Positions 35,891 to 47,281 of a stretch of 64,000 bases of DNA are shown piece after piece. How positions within the stretch are numbered: position 1 is the stretch's first letter; each line of letters opens with the position of its first letter. Both the position numbers and the translations under genes were made by a program. The stretch comes from DATEPR01 sp036491115 (GTDB lineage Bacteria; Actinomycetota; Actinomycetes; Mycobacteriales; Pseudonocardiaceae), in contig DASXCQ010000029.1 of NCBI GenBank assembly GCA_036491115.1, positions 11,583 through 75,582 of the forward strand. Reading direction: 5' to 3'. Below the pieces are notes generated by a model. That model was not told the DNA's origin and made no database searches. It saw only the letters and a list, made by a program, of their open reading frames with translations.

Positions 35891-36655
35891 TCACAGCCAC
35901 GCGGGCAGAACCGGCATGACCTCCGCAACCGGATCCGACCGACCGGTCAGCCAGGCGAGCGTGGGCGCGGCGGCCGACCGCACGTCGTGCGGGTCGCCGG
36001 TGTCGCCGAGCAGCCACGTGTGCTGGTCGCCCGACGGCAGGTCGACGGCAAGCCGGACCGCCGGGACGCCGGGCCGTTCGTCGTACCGGCTGACCACGTA
36101 GTCGATCAACAACTCGGTCTGCCCACCGGCCAGCTCGACGACGTCGTCGAAGCCGTGGCCGATGTCCAGGTCGACCAGGTGCACGAGCAGTTCGGTCAGC
36201 CGCATCCACGGCACCAGCGACACCCCGATGGTCAGGCCCTGGCCGTTGAGGACGTGCGCCTCCCAGTCCGGCTCCGACATCACCTCGGTCGCCATGAAGA
36301 ACCGCTCGTCGGCCGCCCGCAGATCCTCCTGCTGGACCCTGGCCAGCCGGTTCGCGCCCTCGGCGATGGCCGCCTCACGGTCGGCCGGGCTCGCGTACAT
36401 CGGGCTCTCGATGCCGGTCCGTGCCCAGTGCAGCAGGTTCACCAGTCCGTCGGCGTTGCGCGCCAGGTGGCTGACCACGTGCCCTCTGCTCCAGCCCGCC
36501 AGCCCGGTGGGCAGGTAGAGGCCGGCGTCGTCCAGTTCGTCGATCGCCTCGCACAGCACGGCGGAAGCCCGTCTCACGGCGACAAGTCCCTCGGTGGCGA
36601 ACCGGACTGCTTCGAACTGCTCGGCGCCGGAGAGTGGGGCGCGTAGTGCTGGCAC
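35891..36655 (-). CDS. Mycothiol-dependent maleylpyruvate isomerase family protein
   Basis: A 254-residue DinB-like protein. The N-terminal four-helix bundle contains GWSRGHVVSHLARNADGL (first metal His near 64) and RLTELLVHLVDLDIGHGF near 151-168 (Glu and second His), the trio that binds zinc in mycothiol-dependent maleylpyruvate isomerase. The C-terminal half is the beta-rich SCP2-like domain common to the family. Many members act on other mycothiol adducts, so the substrate is open. GGAG precedes the GTG start by 5 nt. Presence of the family supports a mycothiol-producing actinomycete. Confidence 0.87.
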   Translation of the reverse strand: MPALRAPLSGAEQFEAVRFATEGLVAVRRASAVLCEAIDELDDAGLYLPTGLAGWSRGHVVSHLARNADGLVNLLHWARTGIESPMYASPADREAAIAEGANRLARVQQEDLRAADERFFMATEVMSEPDWEAHVLNGQGLTIGVSLVPWMRLTELLVHLVDLDIGHGFDDVVELAGGQTELLIDYVVSRYDERPGVPAVRLAVDLPSGDQHTWLLGDTGDPHDVRSAAAPTLAWLTGRSDPVAEVMPVLPAWL

Positions 36656-36958
36656 GGCGGCTCCAGTGCTGGTGTGCGGATGCCGGGACGCAGGCAGTGG
36701 ATCAAGGTGGCTCTGGGTGGATCAATGCCTGCTCGGCCCCGGTGGACGAGGCAATGAGCAGGCGGTGGTTCCAGCGTAGGCTTGTCCGGTACCAGTCGGT
36801 AGAGGCCGAACAAGCGAACCGGGGTAATCCCTGGTCCGCACGTTCAGCCTCTTCTTGTCGGTGGGGCCACTTAGCATGGTTGCGCCGTACCCTGCGCCCG
36901 TCGTCACGCGCGCAGCCGCCTGGAGTACGTGCACAGACCGTAGTGCGAAGGGACAGCC
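36656..36958. other. 303-bp intergenic region upstream of uvrA
   Basis: No convincing gene is seen. It holds two copies of GTGGATCAA about 20 bp apart (near 36697 and 36717) and an 8-bp inverted repeat, GCCTGCTC (36727-36734) with GAGCAGGC (36756-36763). TACCCT at 36888-36893 is a possible -10 for uvrA. No GAAC-N4-GTTC LexA box is present. The uvrA ribosome-binding site is GAAGGG, about 7 nt before the GTG. Confidence 0.5.
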
Positions 36959-39841
<2,883 letters not shown>

Positions 39842-39916
39842 CGCCGTGTCCGACCAGGACCGTCACGCGGGACCTGCCGGAGCGGGTGTTCGCGGCCGGT
39901 AGTCCGTGTCGGGTGA

Positions 39917-40780
39917 TCAGGCCGTTGTAGCGGCCTGGCGTTCCGCCGCGTCGACGGTCTGTTCCAGCAGCAGCGAGATGGTCATCGGGCCGACTCCGCC
40001 GGGTACCGGCGTGATCAGGCTGGCCCGCTCGGCGGCCTCGTCGAACGCGACGTCGCCGACGTTGCCCGGGTTGTACCCGGCGTCCACCACGACCACCCCG
40101 TCCTGGAGCCACGACCCCCGGACGAACTCCGGCCTGCCGACCGCCGCCACCACGACGTCGGCGTCGCGCACCAGGTCGGGCAGGTCACGGGTGCGAGAGT
40201 GGCAGATGGTCACGGTGGCGTCGCGGCCGAGCAGCAGCATCGCCGCCGGCTTGCCCAGGATGGGGCTGCGGCCGATCACCACGGCGTGCCGGCCGGACAG
40301 TTCGACGTCGTAGTGGTCCAGCAGCCGCAGGATGCCCAGCGGGGTGCACGACGCGAAGCCGGGCTCACCGAACGACATGGCGGCGAACGAGTGCATGGTG
40401 ACGCCGTCGACGTCCTTGGCCGGCGCGATCGCCTCGAACGCCGCCCGCTCGTCGATGCCGGCCGGCACCGGGTGCTGCAGCAGGATGCCGTGCACGGAGG
40501 GGTCGGCGGACAGGCTCTCGATCCGGTCCACCAGTTCGGTGGTCGTCGTTTCGGCCGGCAGGGCCACGTGCTGGGAGGTGATGCCGGCCTTGCGGCTGCG
40601 GTTCTGCTTCATCCGCACGTAGGTGGCCGATGCCGGGTCGTCACCGACCAGGACGGTGGCCAGGCAGGGCGCGGTGCCGGTGCGGCGGGTGAACTCGGCG
40701 GCGCGTTCCGCGGACCGGGCGACGATGCCCGCGGCCAGTTCGGTGCCCGACATCAGCCGGGCGGTGGGGGCCTGGGTCAT
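39917..40780 (-). CDS. folD: Bifunctional methylenetetrahydrofolate dehydrogenase/cyclohydrolase
   Basis: A 287-residue FolD that interconverts methylene-, methenyl- and formyl-tetrahydrofolate. The catalytic YVRMKQNRSRKAGI (Tyr and Lys) lies in the N-terminal domain, LLQHPVPAGIDE and the PAKDVDGVT segment in the middle, and the Rossmann VIGRSPILGKPAAMLLLGRDATVT plus PVPGGVGPMTISLLL at the C-terminal end. All family signatures are intact, although the usual VQLPLP reads LQHPVP. GGAGGAG before the ATG at 40780 decides the start; an earlier frame would add 22 residues. Confidence 0.94.
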   Translation of the reverse strand: MTQAPTARLMSGTELAAGIVARSAERAAEFTRRTGTAPCLATVLVGDDPASATYVRMKQNRSRKAGITSQHVALPAETTTTELVDRIESLSADPSVHGILLQHPVPAGIDERAAFEAIAPAKDVDGVTMHSFAAMSFGEPGFASCTPLGILRLLDHYDVELSGRHAVVIGRSPILGKPAAMLLLGRDATVTICHSRTRDLPDLVRDADVVVAAVGRPEFVRGSWLQDGVVVVDAGYNPGNVGDVAFDEAAERASLITPVPGGVGPMTISLLLEQTVDAAERQAATTA

Positions 40781-40916
40781 GCGCGCTCCTCCAGGTCGGA
40801 TGCGAGGTCGGTTCGCCCAGGCGCGCGGCAACGGGCCGGCGGACACCCGGCCGGGCCGCTCCCCAGTGGTGGCCCACTCGAACGCCAGTCACGGCCCGGC
40901 GGCCACCCTACCTGGG

Positions 40917-41144
40917 CTATGCGGGCACCACGAATCCGTGCACCCAGCCCTCGTCGTCGGATCGCCCGCACACCGGACACGGCTGGCTGACCATCATGCC
41001 GGGCATGATTTCCCGCATGAGCTGGCCGTCACCGACCAGGATCACCGGCCGCTGCCGGTGCGTCCCGCCGTCGCTGGTCGTCTCGTAGCTGACGGCCCGA
41101 CAGCCGTGGCACACCGTGCGCGCTGGGGCGATCGCGTTGTTCAC
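40917..41144 (-). CDS. Small zinc-ribbon protein
   Basis: A 75-residue protein with two Cys pairs, TVCHGCR near the N-terminus and PCPVCGRSDDEGW near the C-terminus, which should bind one zinc ion. The region between contains RPVILVGDGQLMREIMPGMM. Such small ribbons may bind nucleic acid or protein, but I recognise no characterised family. The GTG at 41144 is chosen because TACCGT lies 7 nt upstream, giving a leaderless start; a longer reading from 41231 would run through the promoter. Confidence 0.65.
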   Translation of the reverse strand: MNNAIAPARTVCHGCRAVSYETTSDGGTHRQRPVILVGDGQLMREIMPGMMVSQPCPVCGRSDDEGWVHGFVVPA

Positions 41145-41151
41145 CTCGGCG

Positions 41152-41187
41152 ACGGTACCCGTTGGACCGCCGCTAACGTCTGCCCCC
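41152..41187. promoter_or_regulatory. Divergent leaderless promoters of the zinc-ribbon and phosphotransferase genes
   Basis: Leftward: TACCGT (41157-41152 on the minus strand), 7 nt before the GTG at 41144. Rightward: TAACGT (41174-41179), 8 nt before the ATG at 41188. The whole control region between the two start codons is 43 bp, so each -35 lies close to or inside the opposite start. Confidence 0.45.
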
Positions 41188-42024
41188 ATGGCGACTGTCC
41201 GACTCATTCCCGGCGGATGGGGCTCGTTCACCTTTCTGGTGGACGGCGATCACATTCTGCGATTCGCCAGGAACGCCGACGTCGCCGCCGCCCACCGCAG
41301 CGAGGCCGCACTGCTGCCCAAACTGGCCGCCGCCGTGTCGTTCCGGGTGCCCGAACCGGACTTCTTCGGCTCGTGGGGCGACGCCGGGACCTGCATGGGC
41401 TATCCGCTGATCGAGGGTCGCGCGCTGACCGCGGACGACGGCTGGCGGGCATTGGCCGGCGTGCTGCGCGAACTGCACGCGTTCCCGGTCGACGTGGCCC
41501 GCGCGACACTGGGCCAGGCCGGCACGGTCGACGAGTGGCGCGCCGGCTACGCCACGCTCTGGACCGACGTCCAGGCCACGGTCCTACCCGCACTGGAGGC
41601 CGACCTGGCCCTGGCGGTCACCGACGGGTTGGCCGCCCTGTTGGCCGGCGACTGGGACTTCCGGCCGGTACTGGTGCACCGGGACATCGCGCCGGAACAC
41701 GTACTGGTGGACGACTCCGGCCGGGTCGTCGGCCTGATCGACTTCGAGGACGCGACCGTCGGTGATCCGGCGATCGACTTCGCCGGCCTGCTCCCGCTGC
41801 TGGGCGCCGACCGGGTGGACCGGCTGATCGCCGACTACGGCCGGCCGGTGGCCCGGGAGCGGCTGCGCCACTACTGGTGGCTGGCGCCGCTGCACGACGT
41901 GCGGTACGGCCTGACCACCGGCAACCGGACGATCACCGCCACGGCGACGGCCGAACTGCGCGCCCGGCTCAGCGCGGCCGGCCCGGTACGCCCGGCCGCC
42001 GCTGCCACGGACGGGGACCGCTGA
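41188..42024 (+). CDS. Aminoglycoside phosphotransferase-family protein
   Basis: A 278-residue APH-fold kinase. The N-lobe has IPGGWGSFTFLVDG in the nucleotide-binding loop region; the catalytic loop reads VHRDIAPEHVLVDD near 166-179, where the usual Asn of HxDxxxxN is His; and the metal motif is LIDFEDATVGDPAIDFAGL near 187-205. These proteins phosphorylate aminoglycosides, choline, homoserine or related small molecules. Nothing here shows which, so resistance should not be assumed. The 3' end overlaps the convergent hexosaminidase gene by 56 bp. Confidence 0.83.
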   Translation: MATVRLIPGGWGSFTFLVDGDHILRFARNADVAAAHRSEAALLPKLAAAVSFRVPEPDFFGSWGDAGTCMGYPLIEGRALTADDGWRALAGVLRELHAFPVDVARATLGQAGTVDEWRAGYATLWTDVQATVLPALEADLALAVTDGLAALLAGDWDFRPVLVHRDIAPEHVLVDDSGRVVGLIDFEDATVGDPAIDFAGLLPLLGADRVDRLIADYGRPVARERLRHYWWLAPLHDVRYGLTTGNRTITATATAELRARLSAAGPVRPAAAATDGDR

Positions 42025-43513
42025 GCGGCCGGTACTCCACGCCGAGGGCGTCCAGCCGCGCCAGGTGCTCGCCCCCCAGCCGCCGCCGGAAGTCGGCGAG
42101 ATCACGGTGCTGGCTCCAGACCACTTCGGCGAACGCGGCGAGTCGAGGAAACGCCGCGTAGTCGACCCGCCGTGCCGAGTCCAGGTGCTCGGTCCACACC
42201 TGGGCCTGCGCGCCCAGCACGTGCGCAGCGCGGCCAGTGCCGGTGAGCGCGGCCGGCACGGGTTCATACCGGTACACGTCGTCCAACGTGTGCACCGAGC
42301 CGACCGGGATCGGTTCGTCCGGGTCGGCGGACTGCCGGTGATCGAGATAGACGTGCTGTTCCGGACACATGACGACGTCGAAACCGGCACGGGCCGCGTC
42401 GATCCCGGCCTGCTCACCGCGCCACGACGCGATCACGGTGCCCTCCGGCACGGGCCCCACACCGGCGATCTCGTCCCAGCCGACGGCTCGCCTGCCACGC
42501 GTCGCCAGGTGGTCGACGATCTGCCGGACGAACCAGCCGTGCAGTTCGGTGACGTCGCCCAGCCCGAGTTCGGCCAGCCGATGTCGGGCCGTGGCTGCCC
42601 ACTGGTTGGTCGGCACCTCGTCCCCGCCGACGCCGATCACCGTGCTGGGGAACACGTCCACGACGTGGTCGAACACCTCTCGGAAGAAGTCGACAGTGGA
42701 CTCATTGGTGTTCAGCACGTTCTCGTTGACGCCCCACGACGTCCACACCGGCAGCGGCAGGCCGGTGTTGCCGAGTTCCGGGTAGGCGGCGATGGCGGCC
42801 TGGGTGTGGCCGGGCACGTCGACCTCGGGCACCACGGTGATCGCCCGATCGGCGGCGTAGGCGACGATCTCGCGCAGGTCGGCGGTGGTGTAGTAGCCGC
42901 CGTGCGGGGTGCCGTCCAGCGTGCCGGCCGGTGGGCTGCCCACGGTCGACTCGGTGCGCCACGCGCCGATCTCGGTCAGCATCGGCCGGCCGGGTACCTC
43001 GATCCGCCAGCCCTGGTCGTCGGTGAGGTGCAGGTGCAGCACGTTCAACCGGTGCGCGGCGAGCAGGTCGACGAACCGCAGCACGTCGGCCTTGGGCAGG
43101 AAGTGCCGTGCCACGTCGAGCAGGCAGCCCCGCCAGCCGAACCGGGGATGGTCGGCCACCACCCCGCACGGCAGCGTCCACCCGCCCGCCGACACCGCCC
43201 GGAACGCGGCAGGTCCGCACAACTGGCGCAGCGCCTGGGCCGCGTAGTGCGCGCCACTCGGGTCCGCCGCCAGCGCCAACACCTGGTCAGGGCTGATCTC
43301 CAGCCGGTATCCCTCCGCGGGTGGCACGGCCACCGGATCCAGCCGGAACCGGACCGGCCGGTCGTCGGCCACCCGCAGGCCGAGCACACCGGCCAGCCAG
43401 GTGCCGGCTCGCGCGGTGCCGTCGTCGACTCCCACCACGTGCCCGACGGCGTGCGTGCCCTCGGCCGGACCGGCCGCGACGGGCCGGGGGACCAACAGAT
43501 CGAATGCGCTCAC
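41969..43513 (-). CDS. GH20 beta-N-acetylhexosaminidase
   Basis: A 514-residue glycoside hydrolase family 20 enzyme releasing terminal GlcNAc or GalNAc from chitin or cell-wall oligosaccharides. The N-terminal alpha/beta domain (1-120) is followed by the TIM barrel: DVARHFLPKADVLRFVD, HLHLTDDQGWR near 160-170, VPEVDVPGH near 228-236 and the catalytic pair Asp298-Glu299 in GVGGDEVPTNQW. It has no signal peptide, so it acts in the cytoplasm on imported sugars. It is last in an overlapping leftward operon with three genes for lactone, D-acyl-amino-acid and D-amino-acid steps. Confidence 0.93.
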   Translation of the reverse strand: MSAFDLLVPRPVAAGPAEGTHAVGHVVGVDDGTARAGTWLAGVLGLRVADDRPVRFRLDPVAVPPAEGYRLEISPDQVLALAADPSGAHYAAQALRQLCGPAAFRAVSAGGWTLPCGVVADHPRFGWRGCLLDVARHFLPKADVLRFVDLLAAHRLNVLHLHLTDDQGWRIEVPGRPMLTEIGAWRTESTVGSPPAGTLDGTPHGGYYTTADLREIVAYAADRAITVVPEVDVPGHTQAAIAAYPELGNTGLPLPVWTSWGVNENVLNTNESTVDFFREVFDHVVDVFPSTVIGVGGDEVPTNQWAATARHRLAELGLGDVTELHGWFVRQIVDHLATRGRRAVGWDEIAGVGPVPEGTVIASWRGEQAGIDAARAGFDVVMCPEQHVYLDHRQSADPDEPIPVGSVHTLDDVYRYEPVPAALTGTGRAAHVLGAQAQVWTEHLDSARRVDYAAFPRLAAFAEVVWSQHRDLADFRRRLGGEHLARLDALGVEYRPLSGPRPWQRRPGVPGRPR

Positions 43514-44391
43514 GGCAGCACCACCGCCACGCCGTCGACCTTGAGCACGCCGACGGGTGAGGACAGCCTGCCGGTCACCGGGTCGCGGGGCAGTCGGCTC
43601 ACCTCACCGGACCGTTGGTTCGCGACGTAGAGCCAGTCGCCGTCCAGCGCCGCGTGCCGGGGCCAGTCACCACCGCAGGACACCGTGTCCACCACGGTGA
43701 GTTCGGCGTCAAGCATGACAATGGTGTCGGGACCCCGGTTCGTCACGTACACGAACCGGCCGTCCGCCGGCACCACACCCTCACCGGGGTAGCCCTCGTC
43801 CGCGATCCGAACCGACCGCCCGACGGCCAACTCACCCCGGACCGCGTCCCACCGGCACCCGACGACGACCGGCGCGTTCTCGCAGACCACGAAACACCTC
43901 ACCCCGTCCGGATGCCACACCACATGTCTCGGCCCCGGACCGACACCCACCCGCCCGTGCTCGATCAGCGAGCCGTCGACCAGGCGATACACCATCACCT
44001 GAGCCAACCCCAATGCCACCACCAGCACCCACGCGCCACTGGGATCGACGACCACCTGATGCGGCCGCGCGCCCGCCGGAAGATCCACCGTCGAGCCCGG
44101 CCGGCCGTCCACCGGCAGCACGGCGACGCTCGCCGAGCCGTGATTGGCCACCAACACGACGTCGCCGACGGCGGAAAGGTGTGTCGGCCCGTCCCCGAGT
44201 GTGGGCAGAACCCGTTGCACGGCAAGGTCTTCCACCACAGTCACCGAGCCTGCATCGTGTTCGTTGGTGGCGTACAGCACATCCCCGTCCGCCACCAGCC
44301 AGGACACGTCGGCCACCGGCAGCACGCCGCCGACCGTCAGTTCCGGCGTGACGACGGCCAATCCGTCGGCGCCGTAGCTACCCACGAACAC
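43510..44391 (-). CDS. Lactonase family (seven-bladed beta-propeller) protein
   Basis: A 293-residue repeat protein of the 6-phosphogluconolactonase/lactonase type. Blade motifs recur as LYATNEHDAGSV, VLVANHGSASVAVLPV, VMVYRLVDG, RHVVWHPDG, FVYVTNRGPDTIVML and LYVANQRSGEVSRL. Conserved acidic and His positions of true lactonases are hard to assign, so catalytic function is uncertain. Its length is at the short end of the family (about 340). It overlaps the hexosaminidase gene by 4 bp and the D-aminoacylase gene by 14 bp, suggesting a linked pathway. Confidence 0.8.
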   Translation of the reverse strand: MFVGSYGADGLAVVTPELTVGGVLPVADVSWLVADGDVLYATNEHDAGSVTVVEDLAVQRVLPTLGDGPTHLSAVGDVVLVANHGSASVAVLPVDGRPGSTVDLPAGARPHQVVVDPSGAWVLVVALGLAQVMVYRLVDGSLIEHGRVGVGPGPRHVVWHPDGVRCFVVCENAPVVVGCRWDAVRGELAVGRSVRIADEGYPGEGVVPADGRFVYVTNRGPDTIVMLDAELTVVDTVSCGGDWPRHAALDGDWLYVANQRSGEVSRLPRDPVTGRLSSPVGVLKVDGVAVVLP

Positions 44392-45967
44392 CCCGGGCCG
44401 CCTTTCGGATCGAGTGGCCGGGCAGCGCGCCGGTCGGCCGCCCGTCTGCGAGCACGCGGACGCCGTTGACCAGCACGGTGTGCACGCCGGTCGCCTGCTG
44501 GCGCGGCTGCTCGAACGTGGCCGTGTCGCCGATCGTGTCCGGGTCGAACAGCACCAGATCGGCCACCGCGCCCTCGCGGAGCACGCCCCGGTCGGTCAGC
44601 CCGAGCCTGCGGGCCGGCCGGGAGGTCAGGTGGGCGACGCACTCGGCCAGGCCGAGCACGCCGAGTTCGCGCACGTAGTGGCCGAGGTAGCGGGCGAACG
44701 TGCCCCAGCCGCGCGGGTGCGGTCGGTCGCCGACCAGCAGTCCGTCGCTGCCGCCGGTGTGCGCGCTGTGCCGCATGATCGTCCGCACGTTGCCCTCGTC
44801 GCCCACGTGCATCAGGCACGACGTGCCCAGTTCGTCGGCCACCAGCGTGTCCAGGAACAGTTCGCCCGGCGCGACGCCCAACCGGGCGGCCGACGCGGCG
44901 ACGCTGTGCCCGACCAGATCGGCGTGCCGCCGGTGCCGCACCCCGCTGATCTCGATCGTGTCCCAGTCGACCGGCACCCCGTGGCAGCCGTCCGACCCGG
45001 TCAGCTCGACGGCCACCAGGACGGCGCGCCGCGAATCGGGCCGCCGCAACCGGTCCAGCGTCGCCGCCGGACCGCCTGCGGCGGCCCAGCCGGGCAGCAG
45101 CGCGGCCAGATAGGTGGCACCGGCCAGATACGGGTAGGTGTCCAGGGTGATGTCACGGTCGGCGCTGTCCACAAGAGACAGAAGCTCGGCCGCGCGACCG
45201 GCGTTGACCGCGAAGTTCATCGTGGCGTGTGCCAGATGCAGCGGCGCCCCGGACCGTCGCGACACCTGGATCATCTCGGCGACATGATCCAGCGTGCCGG
45301 CACCGTAACCCCGGTGGTGCGGGCTGTAGTAGCCGCCGTACGAAGCCACCACCCGGCACAGCTCGACGAGTTCGTCCGTGTCGGCGTACATCCCCGGCGG
45401 GTACGTCAGCCCGGACGACATCCCCACCGCACCCTCGGCCATCGCGGTGGCGACGTCGGCACGCATGGCAGCCAGTTCGGCAGCGGTCGCCGGCCGGTCG
45501 GCCCAGCCGACCCGCAGCATGCGCACGGTGCCCTGGGGCACCAGGTAGGCCGCGTTCACCGCGATGCCCGCGTCCAGCCGGTCCAGGTACGAACCGACCG
45601 ACCGCCAGTTCCAGTCGAACCCCGGCGGGTCGCCGTTCCAGCCGGCGAGCTGCGAGCGCAGCAAGGCGAGCACGCCGTCGTCGACCGGCGCGTAGGACAG
45701 CCCGTCCTGCCCGATCACCTCCAGCGTCACGCCCTGCGACACCTTGGCCAGATGTTCCGGCTCGGACAGCAGCACCAGGTCGGAGTGCGCGTGCATGTCG
45801 ATGAACCCCGGCGCCAACACCAGCCCGGCCGCGTCCACCACCCGGCGCCCCGCCGGCCGCGAACCGATCTCGGCGACCACCCCGCCGGTCACCCCCACCG
45901 ACGCCACCCGCCCGGCCCGACCGGTGCCGTCCACCACGAGGGCGTCGGCGAACACGATGTCGTGCAT
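44378..45967 (-). CDS. N-acyl-D-amino-acid deacylase (D-aminoacylase)
   Basis: A 529-residue amidohydrolase that removes the acyl group from N-acyl-D-amino acids. The first metal ligands are His59 and His61 in GFIDMHAHSD; GMSSGLTYPPGMYA near 193-206 is the characteristic D-aminoacylase loop; LHLAHATMNF carries the metal His region, and a later GGSDGLLVGDRPHPRGWGTF segment has the catalytic Asp and the family's RxWGTF. A C-terminal beta-sandwich closes the protein. The ATG overlaps the TGA of the preceding gene (TGATG). In context it would feed free D-amino acids to the PLP enzyme. Confidence 0.92.
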   Translation of the reverse strand: MHDIVFADALVVDGTGRAGRVASVGVTGGVVAEIGSRPAGRRVVDAAGLVLAPGFIDMHAHSDLVLLSEPEHLAKVSQGVTLEVIGQDGLSYAPVDDGVLALLRSQLAGWNGDPPGFDWNWRSVGSYLDRLDAGIAVNAAYLVPQGTVRMLRVGWADRPATAAELAAMRADVATAMAEGAVGMSSGLTYPPGMYADTDELVELCRVVASYGGYYSPHHRGYGAGTLDHVAEMIQVSRRSGAPLHLAHATMNFAVNAGRAAELLSLVDSADRDITLDTYPYLAGATYLAALLPGWAAAGGPAATLDRLRRPDSRRAVLVAVELTGSDGCHGVPVDWDTIEISGVRHRRHADLVGHSVAASAARLGVAPGELFLDTLVADELGTSCLMHVGDEGNVRTIMRHSAHTGGSDGLLVGDRPHPRGWGTFARYLGHYVRELGVLGLAECVAHLTSRPARRLGLTDRGVLREGAVADLVLFDPDTIGDTATFEQPRQQATGVHTVLVNGVRVLADGRPTGALPGHSIRKAARGVRG

Positions 45968-47253
45968 CAGAAGTAGGTGCGCACGAGGTCGACCACGGTC
46001 GTCCCGCTGACCACCGGGATCAGCGTCCACTTGTCGAACATCGTGCACGGGTGGGACAGGCCGAACCCGACCCAGTCGCCGACCGCCAGCGGCGCGTCCG
46101 GCTCGTCCGGCACCAGGAACGTGTGCTGGTCGGCCACCTTGTCCACCCGCCACCCGGTCAGTGGCGACACGTCCCCGGCCGGCGTCCGCACCAGCCTGGG
46201 CACCGGCAGGCCCAGGTCGAACGGCACGTCCCGCTTGCCCATCGTGGCCAGCGCCAGACCCGGTTCCGGCCGGGACATCACCTGGCCCCACGCGGTGGCG
46301 GCGGCCCGGAACGGCCGCGCGTCACCCAGCCGTACCGACTCGCCGAGCGGCGAAACCTCCTGGTAGAAGCCGGAATCGTGGGTGATGTAGGCCCCACTGC
46401 GGAGGATCGGGCGTACGGTCGGCCCGGCCGGCCACGGCCGGGTCAGCACCTCGGCCACCAGATCGAAGTACGCACTGCCACCCGCGGTCACGATGACCTC
46501 GGGCACCTCGAACGACAGCCCCTCCACCACCGACCGCACCAGCTCCAGGTAGCGGGTGATCAGTGCCAGCCCTTCGGCCGACGGCTCGGCGCCGACCAAC
46601 GCACCCTCGTACCCGGCGACACCGACCAGCCGCAGCACCGGTGACGCCGCCACCGCGTCGGCCACCGTGACCGCCTCGGCCACGTCCCGCACACCGCACC
46701 GCGCGCCAACGCCACCGACCTCCACCAGCACGTCCACCGGCCGGGCCGGCCCGACCGGACGCAGCACCGAGTCCATCAGCCCGACCCCGGCCACCGAGTC
46801 GACCCAGCAGGTGAAGTCGAAGTCCGGGTCCCGCGCCAGCTCGGCGGCGACCCAGCGCAGCCCGGCCGGGTCGACCAGCTCGTTGGCCATCTGCACCCGC
46901 CGCACGCCGAAGCCCCGGTAGATCCGCACCTGGCCGACGTTGGCCGCGGTGATGCCCCACGCGCCCAACTCCAGCTGGCGGGCGAACAGCTGCGGCGCCA
47001 TCGTGGTCTTCCCGTGCGGCATCAGCGACAGCCCGTGAGCGGCGCACCAGGACGCCATCGTCGCCATGTTGTGTTCCAGCGCTGCGGCGTCCAGCGTCAG
47101 CAGCGGGCCGGTGAAACCGTCCGCGAACAGGTCGAGCCGGGCGTCCGCGAGCTCGCCCACCGTCCGTCCGGTCGCGGAGTCGGGCAGGCCCTTGAACCGC
47201 CAGTCGACGATCTCTTCCCGAATACGGCCCACCGCCGCCGGATCGATCTGCAC
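45967..47253 (-). CDS. PLP-dependent D-amino-acid deaminase/aldolase (D-threonine aldolase-like)
   Basis: A 428-residue fold-type III PLP protein. The PLP Lys is Lys82 in LMPHGKTTMAP, an alanine-racemase-like barrel follows, and the C-terminal DSD1-type domain has the metal-binding HPCTMFDKW near 401-409. This family covers D-threonine aldolase and D-serine dehydratase; the exact reaction is undetermined. The GTG at 47253 is chosen because TATCGT lies exactly 7 nt upstream. It is first in the salvage operon and divergent from a RidA gene, whose product removes enamine/imine intermediates of such enzymes. Confidence 0.88.
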   Translation of the reverse strand: MQIDPAAVGRIREEIVDWRFKGLPDSATGRTVGELADARLDLFADGFTGPLLTLDAAALEHNMATMASWCAAHGLSLMPHGKTTMAPQLFARQLELGAWGITAANVGQVRIYRGFGVRRVQMANELVDPAGLRWVAAELARDPDFDFTCWVDSVAGVGLMDSVLRPVGPARPVDVLVEVGGVGARCGVRDVAEAVTVADAVAASPVLRLVGVAGYEGALVGAEPSAEGLALITRYLELVRSVVEGLSFEVPEVIVTAGGSAYFDLVAEVLTRPWPAGPTVRPILRSGAYITHDSGFYQEVSPLGESVRLGDARPFRAAATAWGQVMSRPEPGLALATMGKRDVPFDLGLPVPRLVRTPAGDVSPLTGWRVDKVADQHTFLVPDEPDAPLAVGDWVGFGLSHPCTMFDKWTLIPVVSGTTVVDLVRTYF

Positions 47254-47281
47254 GCCCAGCACGATAGGTAGAGTGACCGCG
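47254..47281. promoter_or_regulatory. Back-to-back leaderless promoters of the D-amino-acid operon and ridA
   Basis: Leftward: TATCGT (47266-47261 on the minus strand), 7 nt before the GTG at 47253. Rightward: TAGAGT (47269-47274), 7 nt before the ATG at 47282. Only 2 bp separate the two -10 boxes and 28 bp the two start codons. Each -35 must lie within the coding sequence of the other gene, so the two promoters probably compete. Confidence 0.6.

Noticed and set aside
41188..42024. Calling the APH-fold protein an aminoglycoside resistance gene
   Set aside because: The fold covers many kinases, the catalytic-loop Asn is replaced by His, and no context points to aminoglycosides.
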